Shown: piece after piece, positions 33,970-44,470 of the stretch
How the letters are laid out: every line of letters begins with the position of its first letter
Position numbering within the stretch: position 1 is the first letter of the stretch
Source: Pararge aegeria
Lineage: Eukaryota; Arthropoda; Insecta; Lepidoptera; Nymphalidae
Assembly (NCBI RefSeq): GCF_905163445.1
Contig: NC_053200.1
Span: 6,944,001 to 7,008,000, forward strand
Length of the DNA stretch: 64,000 bases
Reading direction: 5' to 3'
The notes under the pieces: model-generated
The model's input: the letters and a program-made list of their open reading frames with translations, nothing else
The model's database searches: none
What the model was told of the DNA's origin: nothing
Translations under genes and position numbers: made by a program

Positions 33970-34165
33970 GGTGATGATAGCTGGGTGGTTAGGACTTCAG
34001 CTTTTCTTTCGGGGGAACCGTGTTTGATTTTCGGCCCCTTTCTCTGATTTTTTTAGCTTAAGATGCGTTTTAAACAGTACTACAGGAAAGGAAAGCACAG
34101 GTTCTGAGTGACAACGGTTACTTCTTGCCTCTATAGTAGGGTAATGTGTGTGAACAGTCTATATG
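33970..34165 (-). mobile_element. SINE family B, reverse, 3' half
   Basis: Reverse-orientation tRNA-like end: gatagctgggtggttaggac, ttcagcttttctttcggggg and a degraded ttagcttaagatgcgtttta. Corresponds to the 3' part of the 39.3 kb copy. Confidence 0.5.
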
Positions 34166-34570
34166 TATAGTTTCACTTTTGTGAAGCCCCTTTGGGACCG
34201 ATATCAATAAATTCGGTGACTTTGGATATCTTTTACCTATGCAAGTGATCGCCATAGTCAGGCGCACATGAAAAATCCAAAATATGCAAAGAAAAAAATA
34301 TTTGAGGGAAATGTCTAAATTTTTACTACTTTATTACTTTGAAATAGGAACTATACTAGCTTCGCAAGGAAACTTCTTTTGAGGCCATCAAATTGGCACC
34401 TCTTCCTACAAGAACTATCAAGATAAAAACAAAAACTTCACGAATTGCAGTTAAATGTGTGTAACAGTTTGTTTATTATTGGTAATAAAGTTTCGGTTTT
34501 AAAAGGCCTATTTGAATAAGGAAAGTTTGAGTTAGAAAAGGAAAAAGCGACGGTATAAAAGCGGGAAATC

Positions 34571-34860
34571 TCCTAGTTACCAAGTAACAAATATGGTTGA
34601 CCTTATTTTGTCACGGTCGAGTGAATGGTCAGCGTTGGAAGAACTAAATTCCACGGGCTCAGATTTCAAAGACCGCTCGACACGTGTTCTACCGGCTCCG
34701 AGCAGCATCTTGAGAAAAACTCAAGAGCCGCAGAAATAAACCGTGTGTACTTTTTAAAATTGCTTTATATTTTGTGTGGGCTTGGGAGAGAAAGATTTAT
34801 ATGAAATGTACTTTAAGAATTTTAAACGGCGAACTGTAGTGGCCAGAAGGCGAGAATACT
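34571..34860 (+). repeat. Direct repeat, copy 1 of a ~270-bp pair
   Basis: Shares tcacggtcga-tgaatggtca, attccacgggctc, cgacacgtgttc, gagccgcag-aataaaccgtg and an aatttta-acggcgaa-tgtagt block with 35,455-35,715. Separation is about 880 bases. AATAAA lies within the unit. It could be two SINE-like insertions, a local duplication, or short terminal repeats of a miniature LTR element. A third stub is at 36,788-36,815. Confidence 0.6.
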
Positions 34861-35454
34861 TATTCTAAGCACTTTGCCTTATTACGATAATAATAATATA
34901 TACATCGTATAGATTAGAGTAGAATGATTATTAGTATATATATACTTTTATTTAAGTATTTATTGTATGTTAAAGTTTATCATATACCTATATTCGATTT
35001 TATTATACTCGTATATTCGTTTATTTTTATTATTATAAATCATATCATTATGTCTGTTGTATTTGTGTAAATTATGCATTAGTATGAAATTATTCGCATT
35101 TTTGTACCATCTGGAGTCTGTTCTGAGATCTCTCTTAATTGTATTCTACTTTTTTATTCATTTTTTTTTTGTTTTTTTTTTGTTTCTTTTATATATTCTT
35201 GATGTGGTTATAATAATAATATAATTATTATAATTATAACGCTTTACATTAATTATAAGCACGAAATACTGTTTACATTTGTACTACAACTGGCGAGTAC
35301 AAATGTCGTATATAAACGTCAGAAATTGCTGTTTTATTTAGGTTACAATTTCTATACTCTAACGTTTATAGTCCCAGATATAAAAGGCCTCTTTTAATCA
35401 TTAAGATTTTGGTTGTTTAAGTTAGAGTTGCAAAAGCACAGACAGCTTATAGCT
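34861..35454. other. AT-rich interval between the direct repeats
   Basis: Extremely AT-rich, with tatata runs and T-tracts (35,150-35,195). No coding signal. A short inverted pair around 35,280-35,315 (acatttgtact / gtacaaatgt) is visible. Confidence 0.4.
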
Positions 35455-35715
35455 TCCTAGCTACAAATAAAGCTGTTTAGCTATTTTGCCACGGTCGAAT
35501 AAATGGTCAGCGGTGGGAGAAGTTATTCCACGGGCTCGAACATCAAAAAACGCTTGACACGTGTTCGAGCAATATCTTGAGAAAACTCGAGAGCCGCAGT
35601 AATAAACCGTGTGTACTTTTTAAAAATGTTGTGTGGAGGTTTAAGAAAAAGATTTGTTTGTAATTTAAGGAATTTTATACGGCGAAATGTAGTTGTTCGG
35701 AGGAGTGGCGGTACT
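35455..35715 (+). repeat. Direct repeat, copy 2 of a ~270-bp pair
   Basis: Counterpart of 34,571-34,860, collinear over its full length with several small indels. The minus-strand frame across it (35,523-35,720) is not conserved in copy 1 and is rejected as coding. Confidence 0.6.
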
Positions 35716-35929
35716 ACCATACAAGCCGAAAAGCCGGGCTTGCCTTACAATAAATATCTCTTTTAAATTTTTCTCGACTATTCCGAAATGAAATTAACAA
35801 AATAATTAAAACATGATAGCAATGAGGATATAAATACAATGTTTTAACTTTTGCTCAATAATGTATACTCTGTGTCTACGTTACTGCAAGCACTACGTTA
35901 CTCTGACGTACGACACTACGTAGACTCTG

Positions 35930-36330
35930 TGGTACCAACCAGCCGAACGGCGCGGCGCCGCGCCGAATTATCACTATCGCGCTCTTCGCGTGTCTTCGTA
36001 CGCGATCGGAAGTCCTGCTTTGTCTCGCTCACACTCATTTGCTTATATGGGGCTTTTATTTTACTGCTCTCTCTCATAGAAATTTCAATGTATTTAGCAG
36101 AGACAATCTAGATTATTTCATAATTTTGTATGGAGATCAAATGCCAGATTGCGAGTTGAAGTTAGTGAAGATGACCAGCGAGCGAATTGAAACAACTTCA
36201 CGCGTGTAACGCAAATAAATTACGTTAGAACTAGTTGACACTTGACAGACTCATTATTTTTGATTAGTAACTACTTAGTTAGGAGTTTTTTATTGTTTTT
36301 TTGAGTTGAATAGTGCATTTTATTGGTTTG
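35930..36330 (+). mobile_element. GC-rich head, possibly of the hAT-like element downstream
   Basis: agccgaacggcgcggcgccg, cgcgctcttcgcgtgtcttc and gtctcgctcacactcatttg form a GC-rich block followed by AT-rich DNA. From memory such blocks recur in lepidopteran repeats. The link to the transposase remnant at 36.6 kb is inference from proximity only. Confidence 0.35.
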
Positions 36331-36628
36331 TTCTCTTACAAATTATAGTAAATATTGTTAAATATGAGCTTAAATTGTGTGCAAATTGTTTCTGTGGCGA
36401 AATCAGAAAATAATTGACGAACAACAGGTAATTTTTTTTTATTTAAAAATTGTTTGTTGGTTTTGCATATTTTTTTTCTATTGAAAATAATGGTTGAAAC
36501 GCGGCTAGTTACGACATAAATTACCAGGTATCATAAAAATTAAAGAGAGCAGAACTCAAAGAAACACTTGGGATTTCTATGATTACTTTTTGATTTTGGC
36601 AAACATTGCATAGAAACTTCTTTATCAT

Positions 36629-36748
36629 GATTCGCGTGCTGACCTTAATCGTAGTGTTTTTCAAAGATTTCTTGATATTGTTTGTCATTTAGCACAACAA
36701 GAATGGTTACTTAGAGATCATGACGAGTTAAATTTGTCCTTTAGGTAA
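36629..36748 (+). pseudogene. hAT-type (ZMYM/DUF4371-like) transposase fragment
   Basis: A 39-codon frame ending in TAA reads DSRADLNRSVFQRFLDIVCH then LAQQEWLLRDHDEL. This resembles the conserved segment F..(L/F)L.hh..La.q....RGHdE that precedes the catalytic region in ZMYM-type hAT transposases, with Gly changed to Asp before His. Upstream text shows the same frame with stops. It is a short decayed remnant with no DDE residues. Confidence 0.5.
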
Positions 36749-36787
36749 CTCAAAGGGCTTGCTCAAATTCAAAACCCTAGGAACGCC

Positions 36788-36815
36788 ACTTGTTCGGAGG
36801 CGAGAATATAAACTT
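36788..36815 (+). repeat. Stub of the 34.6/35.5 kb repeat
   Basis: ttgttcggaggcgagaatat matches the right end of both direct-repeat copies (ttgttcggagg; gaaggcgagaatac). Confidence 0.35.
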
Positions 36816-36903
36816 ATTAGAAACACCTCTTCTGTTATGCTGTTACCGTAGCTGCATTTCAACCGAAATCAAAAGATGGGAAAGTTGTACGTTCGTCGTT
36901 TGA

Positions 36904-36953
36904 AAAATCATACAGATTGAAAAATCATAAAGTTTTTTCAATCTGTATGATTG
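36904..36953. repeat. Hairpin, ~19-bp stem
   Basis: aatcatacagattgaaaaa and ttttttcaatctgtatgatt are complementary around a short loop. A further partial repeat (gaaaaatctgtatgatttt) follows. It leads straight into the GT microsatellite. Confidence 0.6.
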
Positions 36954-36971
36954 AAAAATCTGTATGATTTT

Positions 36972-36980
36972 CTGTGTGTG

Positions 36981-37014
<34 letters not shown>

Positions 37015-37038
37015 GGTGTGTGTGTGTGTGTGTGTGTT
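36972..37038. repeat. (GT)n microsatellite
   Basis: About 65 bases of gt dinucleotides with three single-base interruptions. The poly-Thr/His frame on the minus strand is an artefact of this repeat. Confidence 0.95.
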
Positions 37039-37839
37039 TAAATTAAAGATACGTACTACACGATGGCTAGGGATGTTATATATTTGAAAGAATGAACTCT
37101 TCCGTTTGACACATAGCTCATTTGCAGTAGCCATGTAGTAATTTTCGTTTTAGCTAGGTATTTAGTCATAGGATAGCTATTTAATTTTTTATTGATCTTG
37201 TTATATATATAGGGAGCTAAGAATTAATGTTGGTGTATTGGAGGGATCCTGGGAAAATCGAGGGAACTCTTAAAATGTTATAGGAACACGTATAGCGATT
37301 TGAGTATTTTTAATATAACATGAACATTTTCTTTTGAAAGACATCATTTAGTCACGTCAAACTTCGGTTCTTTATTGTCAACAATTTTTTTTTTATATTT
37401 GTACACCGATTTCCCCGTCAATTTGTGTTTTGTGTTTATTTCAAAGGTAGGTCAACTCTCGAGAGTTCGTATTATTGTTACAAAATCAAGATCAGATGAG
37501 GAATAGCAATAATTAACGATCCAAGCAAAATCAAATCCTGGAGTTTTTGATTTTTTATTTGGTTAATTATCATATATTTAGTCTAGCGAAACCTTGAGAC
37601 AGTTATTAAAACGTTTTAGTGCCTATTTCATAGCTTTACGCTTGAGAATTACTGAAATAATGTATCATCAAGGATAATATAACGTATTATTACATTACAA
37701 AACGCGGTTTGGGCCAAGGGCGATAGTCGGTATCTTTATCTATTTAAATATTAAATTACCCCCTAAATTTAACTGAAATTAACTTAACGGAGGGCAAAAG
37801 TTAGGCATGCGTTTAATATTTTCAATAAATTCGGATTGA

Positions 37840-37990
37840 TTTTTCTAGGAGTTATTTTCTCATAGGTAGCATTTTATGCACTCCAGACAACGTGTATGCT
37901 AAATTTCATTAAAATCGGTGGTCCTCCGCGTAAAACGTCTTAAAAAAAAACAAACTCATATTCGTATTTTAATATTAGTTATTATTAGTA
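37840..37990 (+). repeat. Family F-type 3' end
   Basis: gcatgctaaatttcattaaa-like text (gtatgctaaatttcattaaa), tcggtggtcctccgcgtaaa and aaacaaactcatattcgtat match the 3' half of this superfamily of elements. Confidence 0.5.
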
Positions 37991-37999
37991 ACAACTAGA

Positions 38000-38680
38000 A
38001 CTGCCAGGCGCCAGCCGATCGCGATTGTTTCGATTTTTTAAATCCTTTGACTTCGATTTTTGTTTAAGACTTTATCATCCAAAGATAAATAACGGTTAGT
38101 TTTCTTTATATGATAAAGTCCTTCCGATGCATCATCTACCTAATCTCATTAACAGTCCTGGATAGCAATATAGGTACATAGTTATGCAATGCCACAAATC
38201 AAAATGTATGACGTTACATGATGAAACGAAACCCCTTCGTGGAGTCGCATTAACTCTTTGTATTCTTTTCCCACAGGATAAAATATTTATGTTATGCGAA
38301 CCTTTTACGGAAATTCACAAAAACGCGGCGTGGTCCTAAGATTTAACCTATTTGTGGTTTCCTTTTCGTGTGACAACATTCTTTTATTCTGCATTTTCAC
38401 TTGTTACATTACTTTATTTTAAAGGGCTTCGTTCATAGATGTTAGAATGTTTAGAAAATTCTAGGTTTGATTCAGGTAGGGCAATAATTTGTTTGATTAG
38501 GTTAGGTTAGGTTACAGAACGTGGCTACGTCGTCAGGCGGTGAGTAGACACACCGTTGGGTTTTAGTCAGTAAGATTCAGACATAACCTTCGCACCTGCC
38601 CGTTAGCGCGGACATATCCATGAGGATTCACTAACGATACAAAAAGAGGTTACGGAATTCCTGCAAAATTCCTCAAATAA
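38000..38680. other. Unassigned upstream DNA
   Basis: No gene recognised. AT-rich; contains ggttaggttaggtta at ~38,500 (three units), too short to be called telomeric. Confidence 0.3.
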
Positions 38681-38686
38681 AAAAAA

Positions 38687-38968
38687 GCCCACTACAGGGC
38701 ATGGGTCTCCTTCTGCAAAGAAAAGGGTTTTAGGTCGTAGTCCACCACGCTGGCTCTGTGCGGATTCGTGGACTTCAGACGACTTTGAAAAAATGATAGA
38801 TGGAGAATGCATGCAGGTTTTCTCACGATGTTTTTCTTTACCGTTAAAGCGAAATTTCATTTGCTTAAGACGCATATAACATAAAAAACTTAGCGTAGCG
38901 TGCTGGGATGCGAACTCGGCCCCCCAAAGTGAAGCCAAAGTTACGCACTAGGCTATCACCGCTTCCGT
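38687..38968 (+). mobile_element. SINE family B, near full length
   Basis: Head gcccactacagggcatgggt, middle tagtccaccacgctggctct, ggttttctcacgatgttttt, and a tRNA-like end gcgtgctgggatgcgaactc ... ctaggctatcaccgcttc. A minus-strand frame of 111 codons lies across it and is not a gene. Confidence 0.8.
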
Positions 38969-39213
38969 ATTAAAGGTTTATTCATTAAAATCGTAGTAAA
39001 TAAAAATATTGGAATAATTCAGCTGTTAAATTACCTAAATAAGCCATCGACGACTTAACGACTTCTATCTTCTCGCTAACTACGAACTATTTGATGTTAC
39101 ATTCCGAAATTCCCGATAAGTAAGGCGTAACTTGAGATGCACGAATAGTTTGCAATAATGGTAGATACAAGATAACTTCAAAACTGAAAAACAATTTTCT
39201 TTATATTTCTACA

Positions 39214-39314
39214 CCGCGGTGTTATTCTTCTTCTCTCTCTGGGCTTGTCTCCGTACTTGGTTGGCCGAAACCTCCCGTTGTACGTAGTGCCACTGGTACG
39301 CCGCGGTGTTATTT
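39214..39314. repeat. Possible target duplication around an 73-bp insert
   Basis: ccgcggtgttatt occurs at ~39,214 and again at ~39,301, bracketing a C/T-rich segment (ctttctctctctgggcttgt-like) ending ccactggtacg. The arrangement suggests a small insertion with a 13-base duplication, or a simple tandem duplication. Confidence 0.35.
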
Positions 39315-39334
39315 TCATACTATAGGTACTCATC

Positions 39335-39612
39335 GGCCCACTATAGGGCACGGATCTCCGCTCACAATGAGAAGGGGTTTAGGCTATAGTCCACAACACT
39401 GGCCCAGCGGATTGTTGGACTCCACACACCTTTTGAGAACATTACCCAGAACTCTCAGGCATGTAGGTTTCCTCACGAAGACCTTCACCATTGAATCAAG
39501 TGATATAAAATTACTACGCGCACATAACTTAGAAAAGTTAGAGGTGCGTGCTGGGATTCGAACTCGGCCCCCCGAAAGTGGAGCTTCTTTCCAATGCGTT
39601 ATCACCGCTTTA
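39335..39612 (+). mobile_element. SINE family B, near full length
   Basis: Reference copy for this family: ggcccactatagggcacgga, tagtccacaacactggccca, acattacccagaactctcag, aggtttcctcacgaagacct, taacttagaaaagttagagg, and the tRNA-like end gctgggattcgaactcggcc ... gttatcaccgcttt. Frames on both strands here are non-genic. Confidence 0.8.
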
Positions 39613-39849
39613 TTATGTATTATATTTAAATATATATGTTATTAAATAAATAAAGTTTTTTATTAACATCATAAATCATAAACATAGTAAGAATACCAAT
39701 ATATAGTTTAAAACTACCAATAATTAAGTTTTAGATTATAAGTTACTCCGTCGTTACGTGTTGTTCTGGTAAAAAACATATTCTATTCCATTCTATTTTT
39801 AAATTTCAACCCTTCTATAGTCGGGTAAATAGAGTCTGTAAGAAACCGC

Positions 39850-39945
39850 TTTGCATACCGTCTTAGCTTAGCGATTGGCGTGAAATTATCTCGACATGTG
39901 CACCAACGTAGATTAAGTAACTTCCGAGCGTTCACGTCTCAACCA
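39850..39945 (+). repeat. gcgtgaaattatctc-type repeat fragment
   Basis: tggcgtgaaattatctcgac then gattaagtaacttccgagcg parallels 41,325-41,500 and, in reverse, 60,880-61,055. Confidence 0.45.
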
Positions 39946-40019
39946 GAATAACCTAAACGATATCGACCCCTTGTCCCGCTTAGTTTAAAAAATAAAACCG
40001 GCCAAGTGAGATTTAGATT

Positions 40020-40335
40020 TATGCCGACTTCCGTGGCGCAAAGGTGAGCGTTATGAATTAAGTAGGAGGTCTCGGGATCGATTCCCGGCAGGGAAATTTG
40101 GAAATTGATTATTTCAGAATTTTCTCTGATCTGGTCGGCTAGGAGGCATTGGCCGTGGCTAGTTACCACATAACCGACAAAGACGTCTCGTTAAGCGATT
40201 TAGTGTTCCGGTGCGATGTCGCGTTAAAACCAATTAGGGTATCACTACCATACTCGCTACCATGTTAGATTGCATCATTACTTCACACCAGGTGAAATTA
40301 TAGTCAAGGACTATCTTGTAGTGAAATAAACAAAG
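40020..40335 (+). mobile_element. tRNA-derived SINE, family G, full length
   Basis: Head ttccgtggcgcaaaggtgag (A-box) and tctcgggatcgattcccggc (B-box); body ggccgtggctagttaccaca and aaccgacaaagacgtctcgt; end attatagtcaaggactatct-tgtagtgaa. Sister copy at 46.6-46.9 kb; fragment at 11.95 kb. Confidence 0.75.
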
Positions 40336-40711
40336 AAGACTTCTGCATATAGGAATTCTGTATGTCGGAAGAAAACGTATTAACTGATGGCATTACAACT
40401 TTTATAATTATTGCTGATTTCTAAAAACCATTATTATTTCAAATAGTTTATATCCCTCAGTATTTACACGAATTTATAGAGGTAGGTATAAACTCTTTTT
40501 GAAATTGTTTCAAAATGGAAGTTAAGGAACGAAATAGTTTATTGTATTTCGAATTTCGTTTTGCATTTTGCATGATAAATAAAGAACTATTCAGCTTGAA
40601 ATTAAAAACAAACCATTTCTCGAGTGTGATATTTAAGCTCTTTCGTATGGTAGGTATGGGCTTGACCTAACTACCCCGCTTTAAAATTTTGATTTCCCAA
40701 TATTTGTTTTA

Positions 40712-40885
40712 GAAGTTATACCTACTTCTTTTGGCGCGTTAGGGAAAATTGATGAGAGTATTTTTTTACGAAGCGCGCGTACACCGTCACAAAAAACCGA
40801 CACCCTGAAGACCCTGAAGTTAGCTATAATTTTTGACAGTGTACACTTTCGATTGTCAAAGGCTCATTCCGGTGATTTAATTGAT
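40712..40885 (+). repeat. Interspersed repeat family D, copy 2
   Basis: agaagttatacctacttctt, ttggcgcgttagggaaaatt, cgacaccctgaag and gacagtgtacactttcgatt mirror the 4.6-4.77 kb copy. A stub (gttagaagttatacttcttt) also occurs at 42,650. Confidence 0.5.
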
Positions 40886-41189
40886 TAGATTTTACAAAAA
40901 CCTCACATTTTAATGTTGAGTAAAACTTGCTTATCCGATAATGAGTCTTTTAGTACCTATTCCAAATTCAATTATGTTTATTATTTCCATTTATTTTATT
41001 AGTATATACTCTTCTCTAAACTACAAGTGTGCAAAATTTTTAAATTACTCCGTCCGTTTTCTGAAAAAGGGGTAAAAAAGGGTGGTATCGACTTAATTAA
41101 TCTATGTATAGATTAAAAATACATAACTCCGAAAAGTAAGAGCCACCTCATATTATTCGGAGTTATGTGCGTTATCTGGAAACTCGGTG

Positions 41190-41245
41190 TCGAAAGGTTT
41201 GCTGAAGTCCAAACCACTAAACTATCACCGCTTTCTGATAGGGTG
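41190..41245 (+). repeat. SINE family B 3' stub
   Basis: gaagtccaaaccactaaact-atcaccgctttct is the terminal tRNA-like piece of family B only. Confidence 0.45.
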
Positions 41246-41324
41246 AACAATCAGGACATTTAGCTTAATTGTTCATTGAATACAAGGTATGTAATCCAAC
41301 AAGCCTACCAAAATTCCCTATGCG

Positions 41325-41500
41325 AAGGACGTAAACTCAATAGGAACGAATAGTTCCCAACCGAACCTCGGTATGAAATTGATTTGATATCAAACCGGCG
41401 TGCCATCGTAACGTCGGCTGGCGTGAAATTATATCAGCAAGTGCAACATCTCAGATTAAGTGGCTTCGAGCCTCAGCGCAGAATAACCTCACAGAGATCG
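41325..41500 (+). repeat. gcgtgaaattatatc-type repeat
   Basis: aggaacgaatagttcccaac, gtatgaaattgatttgatat, taacgtcggctggcgtgaaa and gattaagtggcttcgagcct are collinear with the reverse complement of 60,880-61,055. Confidence 0.55.
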
Positions 41501-41643
41501 ATAGCTTGTCCTACTTCGTTGGGGAAATATACCTACATGTTTGAAAAATTAACTCGGCAAATTTTATATTGGCGCACTTCCATCTGAATATCGAATGCGA
41601 GGTTTTTGCATTATATGTTTGCTTGTGTACATCATCTTAGTGG

Positions 41644-41786
41644 CAGTGGCGTGCACTTCATACATGCACAAAAGCAATGCATACCCTAAAATTTTTGTAT
41701 AAATCATAAGGGGGATGGATTTTTCCATTTTATGCCATTTTCTTTCTTTATGCATACCCTGGTCAAAAACCCTGTGCACGCCACTG
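41644..41786. mobile_element. hAT-type MITE (family H), 143 bp, perfect 8-bp target duplication
   Basis: Ends cagtggcgtgcacttcatac and ctgtgcacgccactg match the 29.4 kb copy. Internal blocks gcataccctaaaat and tatgcataccctggt are shared. Flanking 8-mers cttagtgg at 41,636-41,643 and 41,787-41,794 are identical. Confidence 0.9.
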
Positions 41787-41835
41787 CTTAGTGGTGAGCA
41801 TATTTGAATGCAGATCACATAGTATTTATTTTTTA

Positions 41836-42212
41836 ACTAGCTTCTGCCCGCGACTTCGCCTGCGTGAACTTCAGAATTGTTTCTAAAGCTTCGTTCGTTA
41901 ACCATTTTTAATCCTACGACGGGAACTTTTTGAAACATCGGTATAGGAAGTATATATATATATATATATATATAAGTGTACCTTTTCCATAGCATACAAA
42001 ATTTTGAAGCCCGCGGCTTAGCTTGTAAACAATTTTCAATTTTCCCTCGGGAACTACTTAAGGAATCTAAAAGGAAAATAAAAAGTAGCCTATGTTCCTT
42101 ATCATGTCAAAGGTTTTTCATCTAAATCCGTTCAGCCGTTTTTGCGTGATTGAGTAACAAACATCCAATCAACACTTTCACATTTATAATATTATTGTGA
42201 TGAGTAGGATTA
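41836..42212 (+). mobile_element. Family F-type element, variant, with internal (AT)n
   Basis: Head aactagcttctgcccgcgac-ttcgcctgcg; an AT run at 41,950-41,974; tail ccgttcagccgtttttgcgt then aacaaacatccaatcaacac and atttataatattattgtga. It is a different subfamily from the 28.9 kb copy. Confidence 0.65.
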
Positions 42213-42234
42213 ATTTATTTATTTATTTGCAGTT

Positions 42235-42420
42235 TAGGAAAGGGGGCTGCAATTCCCGCTCTGGGGTTTACCTGGACCAAAGGTTGACCATCGCTATACA
42301 GGGCGGCAATGCTGCCAGTCTGATGGGCCCTTTTTTCCGGGAGTAACAATGGTGGCACTTTTTAACTTGACGTTTCAAAAGTGCTTATATTAGGCCTACT
42401 TGAAGTAAGTAAATTTTGAT
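42235..42420 (+). pseudogene. LINE ORF C-terminal stump (IQ-GNAASL family) with LINE 3' end
   Basis: Frame 42,275-42,340 reads DQRLTIAIQGGNAASLMGPF, the same tail as the minus-strand 5.86-6.19 kb fragment. It is followed by aacttgacgtttcaaaagtg and cttatattaggcctacttga, the 3' end seen in the LINE at 53.1-53.7 kb. Either these share a 3' UTR or one inserted next to the other. Confidence 0.6.
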
Positions 42421-42971
42421 TTTTTTTTTAACGAAGCTTAACCCTATTCTGCGTTAAACTAATTAGTCCTCTGATATTTTTTACATAAGTACCTATCACT
42501 GATACGAAGGAGCAAAACTGTAAAAGGTCACACATTTATTGTTTTGTTTATTTATTTACATCCACAGTTACAGTTTCCCAATTCGTCTCACCAACATACA
42601 TTCATAACACATAAACAAATTAAAAAGAGTGTGTACTTATGTACACGCGTTAGAAGTTATACTTCTTTGGCGTATGGAAAAAAAATAACTAAAATGCAGT
42701 AGTGACGATGAATGCAATAATATTTATTTATTCACACTGTTTGTACTGTTACGAAACACGTGTTCTAAATATAAAAATACTTGAATATACAACTTGAACA
42801 TAGTTTCCATGCCACCTAGAACTAACTTAACGATGTAGAATTCAGATGTCGGTGTGTGTGTGTGTGGTGTGTTCGGCAAAATAATATATATCTCTTTTCT
42901 TTGCGACATTAATTTAATGTAGGTTTTAGGAAATAGCTATTAGGTTTTTTATCGAGAAATCCTTAGTAAAT

Positions 42972-43605
42972 AACAGACCGGAACACGTTAAGGCTGTCGA
43001 TCCTGCGCCTGAGCACATTCCGGTCGTGTCTGAGTTGCCTTCCCAATTATGAGAGTGAGGGAAAAGAGAGTATACACTCTAAAAAAAGAAAGCCAACTAA
43101 GAGAGATTTTCTCTTAGTTGACGTTATATAAATTATAACAATTATGATAATAAACAACAACAAAAGCTGATTAGTTATAGCAGCAAGTTCATTATAGATT
43201 GAGCTAACAATGTAGGTATGTTCATTGATTCCAACAAATAAATACGTTGTTTCTATTATTATTTACTTCTTTGTATGATTAGATCATTTTTAATTATTTA
43301 GCTTAAACAAGTACGTAAATTGAATCAGTTAAGAATATGCCTTAGTTAAGTAACAATAATAGGAGCAATACAGTTGCCCAGTCCATTGAATTATAATAAA
43401 CAATCATTATCATCTTATTTTATGTATCTATGTTCTTGATAGGCTCGTATGGAATCAAGATGCTTGATCACAACAATCACTATCTTGTTAGGAATAACCA
43501 ATTTTTTTTTAGAGTGTACCTGTGCTTGCTGACTCTCTTATCATTCTTGTGCACTATAACTCTGGAGATTGACAACCATTGTCGTAATCGGTCACAGAAA
43601 CTGTC
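42972..43605 (+). repeat. Older retroposon split by a MITE
   Basis: Left part ctgtcgatcctgcgcctgag ... gagagtgagggaaaagagag (to 43,074) and right part cctgtgcttgctgactctct ... ttgtgcactataactctgga (from 43,519) are the two halves of one dispersed lepidopteran repeat as I remember it, interrupted by the element at 43,075-43,516. Confidence 0.55.
43075..43516. mobile_element. Tc1/mariner-like MITE, 442 bp, TA-flanked
   Basis: Termini cactctaaaaaaa and ttttttttagagtg are inverted repeats, directly flanked by TA on both sides (43,073-43,074; 43,517-43,518). The interior is AT-rich and non-coding, with a hairpin aactaagaga/tctcttagtt at 43,098-43,122. TA duplication and CACT-type ends point to the Tc1/mariner superfamily. 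Confidence 0.7.
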
Positions 43606-43616
43606 TATTTATAGTG

Positions 43617-44050
43617 TCACTAGCTGTTGCCCGCGACTTCGTCTGCGTTTAATTTTGTTTTTTGATGTGGCATTAAATTTAGTTGTAGATCTAAAAAAAA
43701 TTAAAGTATGTTGTATCGCTAAACCTTAAATGAGGGGTTTGCTGCGGTCCACTGAGGAGTTCCTTAAACCATAGTTTGAGCAAAATTAAACACAGATTAT
43801 ATAACCTCTATAGTACAAAAATAATTATTTAAATCGGTTATAATTTGTCGGAGTTATGTTGTAAAATCGTCAAACACTCATCCCCTCTCCCAAAAGAACC
43901 GAGCTTAATGTCGGGATAAAAAGTATCCTATATTACTTCTAAGACTTCCAAGAATATGTGTACAAAGTTTCATGAGGATCGGTTAAGTAGTTTTTGCGTG
44001 AAAGCGTAACAAACAAACTTACATTCACATTTATAATATTAGTAGGGATT
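43617..44050 (+). mobile_element. Family F element, near complete
   Basis: Head actagctgttgcccgcgact, interior ccctctcccaaaagaaccga, tail gtttttgcgtgaaagcgtaa and acatttataatattagtagg. Very close to the 28.9 kb copy, so probably one subfamily of similar age. Confidence 0.75.
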
Positions 44051-44324
44051 TCTGGTTACTTACATGCCGCTTATTTCTTAGCTATATACCTTAACGCCAT
44101 GGGCATGGGATATTTTTTAGCCTGGGAAAATTAATGTTCCCGTACGGATTGATCAAAAACCCAAACAAGCGCTGATGAACTGCAGCAGTTTTGTAATAAA
44201 TCAGGAATGTAACGTATTGGAAAAAAATATTGTGCAGTATTTAAAAAAGGCCGAGAGCTTGCAATATTTAATTAATTTGTACGTTAGTAGTAGTTAGTAC
44301 GGTTAGTTATACTAACAAGAAGTG

Positions 44325-44470
44325 TGGTGAGCGCTGTCCGCTATAAGCTGGAGGTCGTGGGTTCCTTCCCCAGGAGGGGCAATTTAGGAGTTATTAATTT
44401 GTTAATTTTCTATATGTAAGCCCGCTGCCATCGTAGACTAAAGCTTGCGCGCTGCGAGAAAATGATGATT
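44325..44470 (+). repeat. tRNA-like SINE head fragment
   Basis: gtgagcgctgtccgctataa then ggtcgtgggttccttcccca carries degenerate A- and B-box features. The body after ccgctgccatcgtagactaa is not assigned. Confidence 0.4.

Noticed and set aside
35851..36111. 86-codon plus-strand frame
   Set aside because: Crosses a GC-rich repeat head; composition artefact, no domain.
36925..37134. Thr/His repeat protein
   Set aside because: Translation of the (GT)n microsatellite.
38495..38515. Telomere-like TTAGG repeats
   Set aside because: Only three ggtta units; insect telomere arrays are far longer.
38603..38938. 111-codon minus-strand frame
   Set aside because: Lies within a SINE family B copy read antisense.
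39367..39645. Frames on both strands at 39.4-39.6 kb
   Set aside because: Entirely inside a SINE family B copy.
40025..40100. A genuine tRNA gene
   Set aside because: tRNA-like head continues into a SINE body found again at 46.6 kb.
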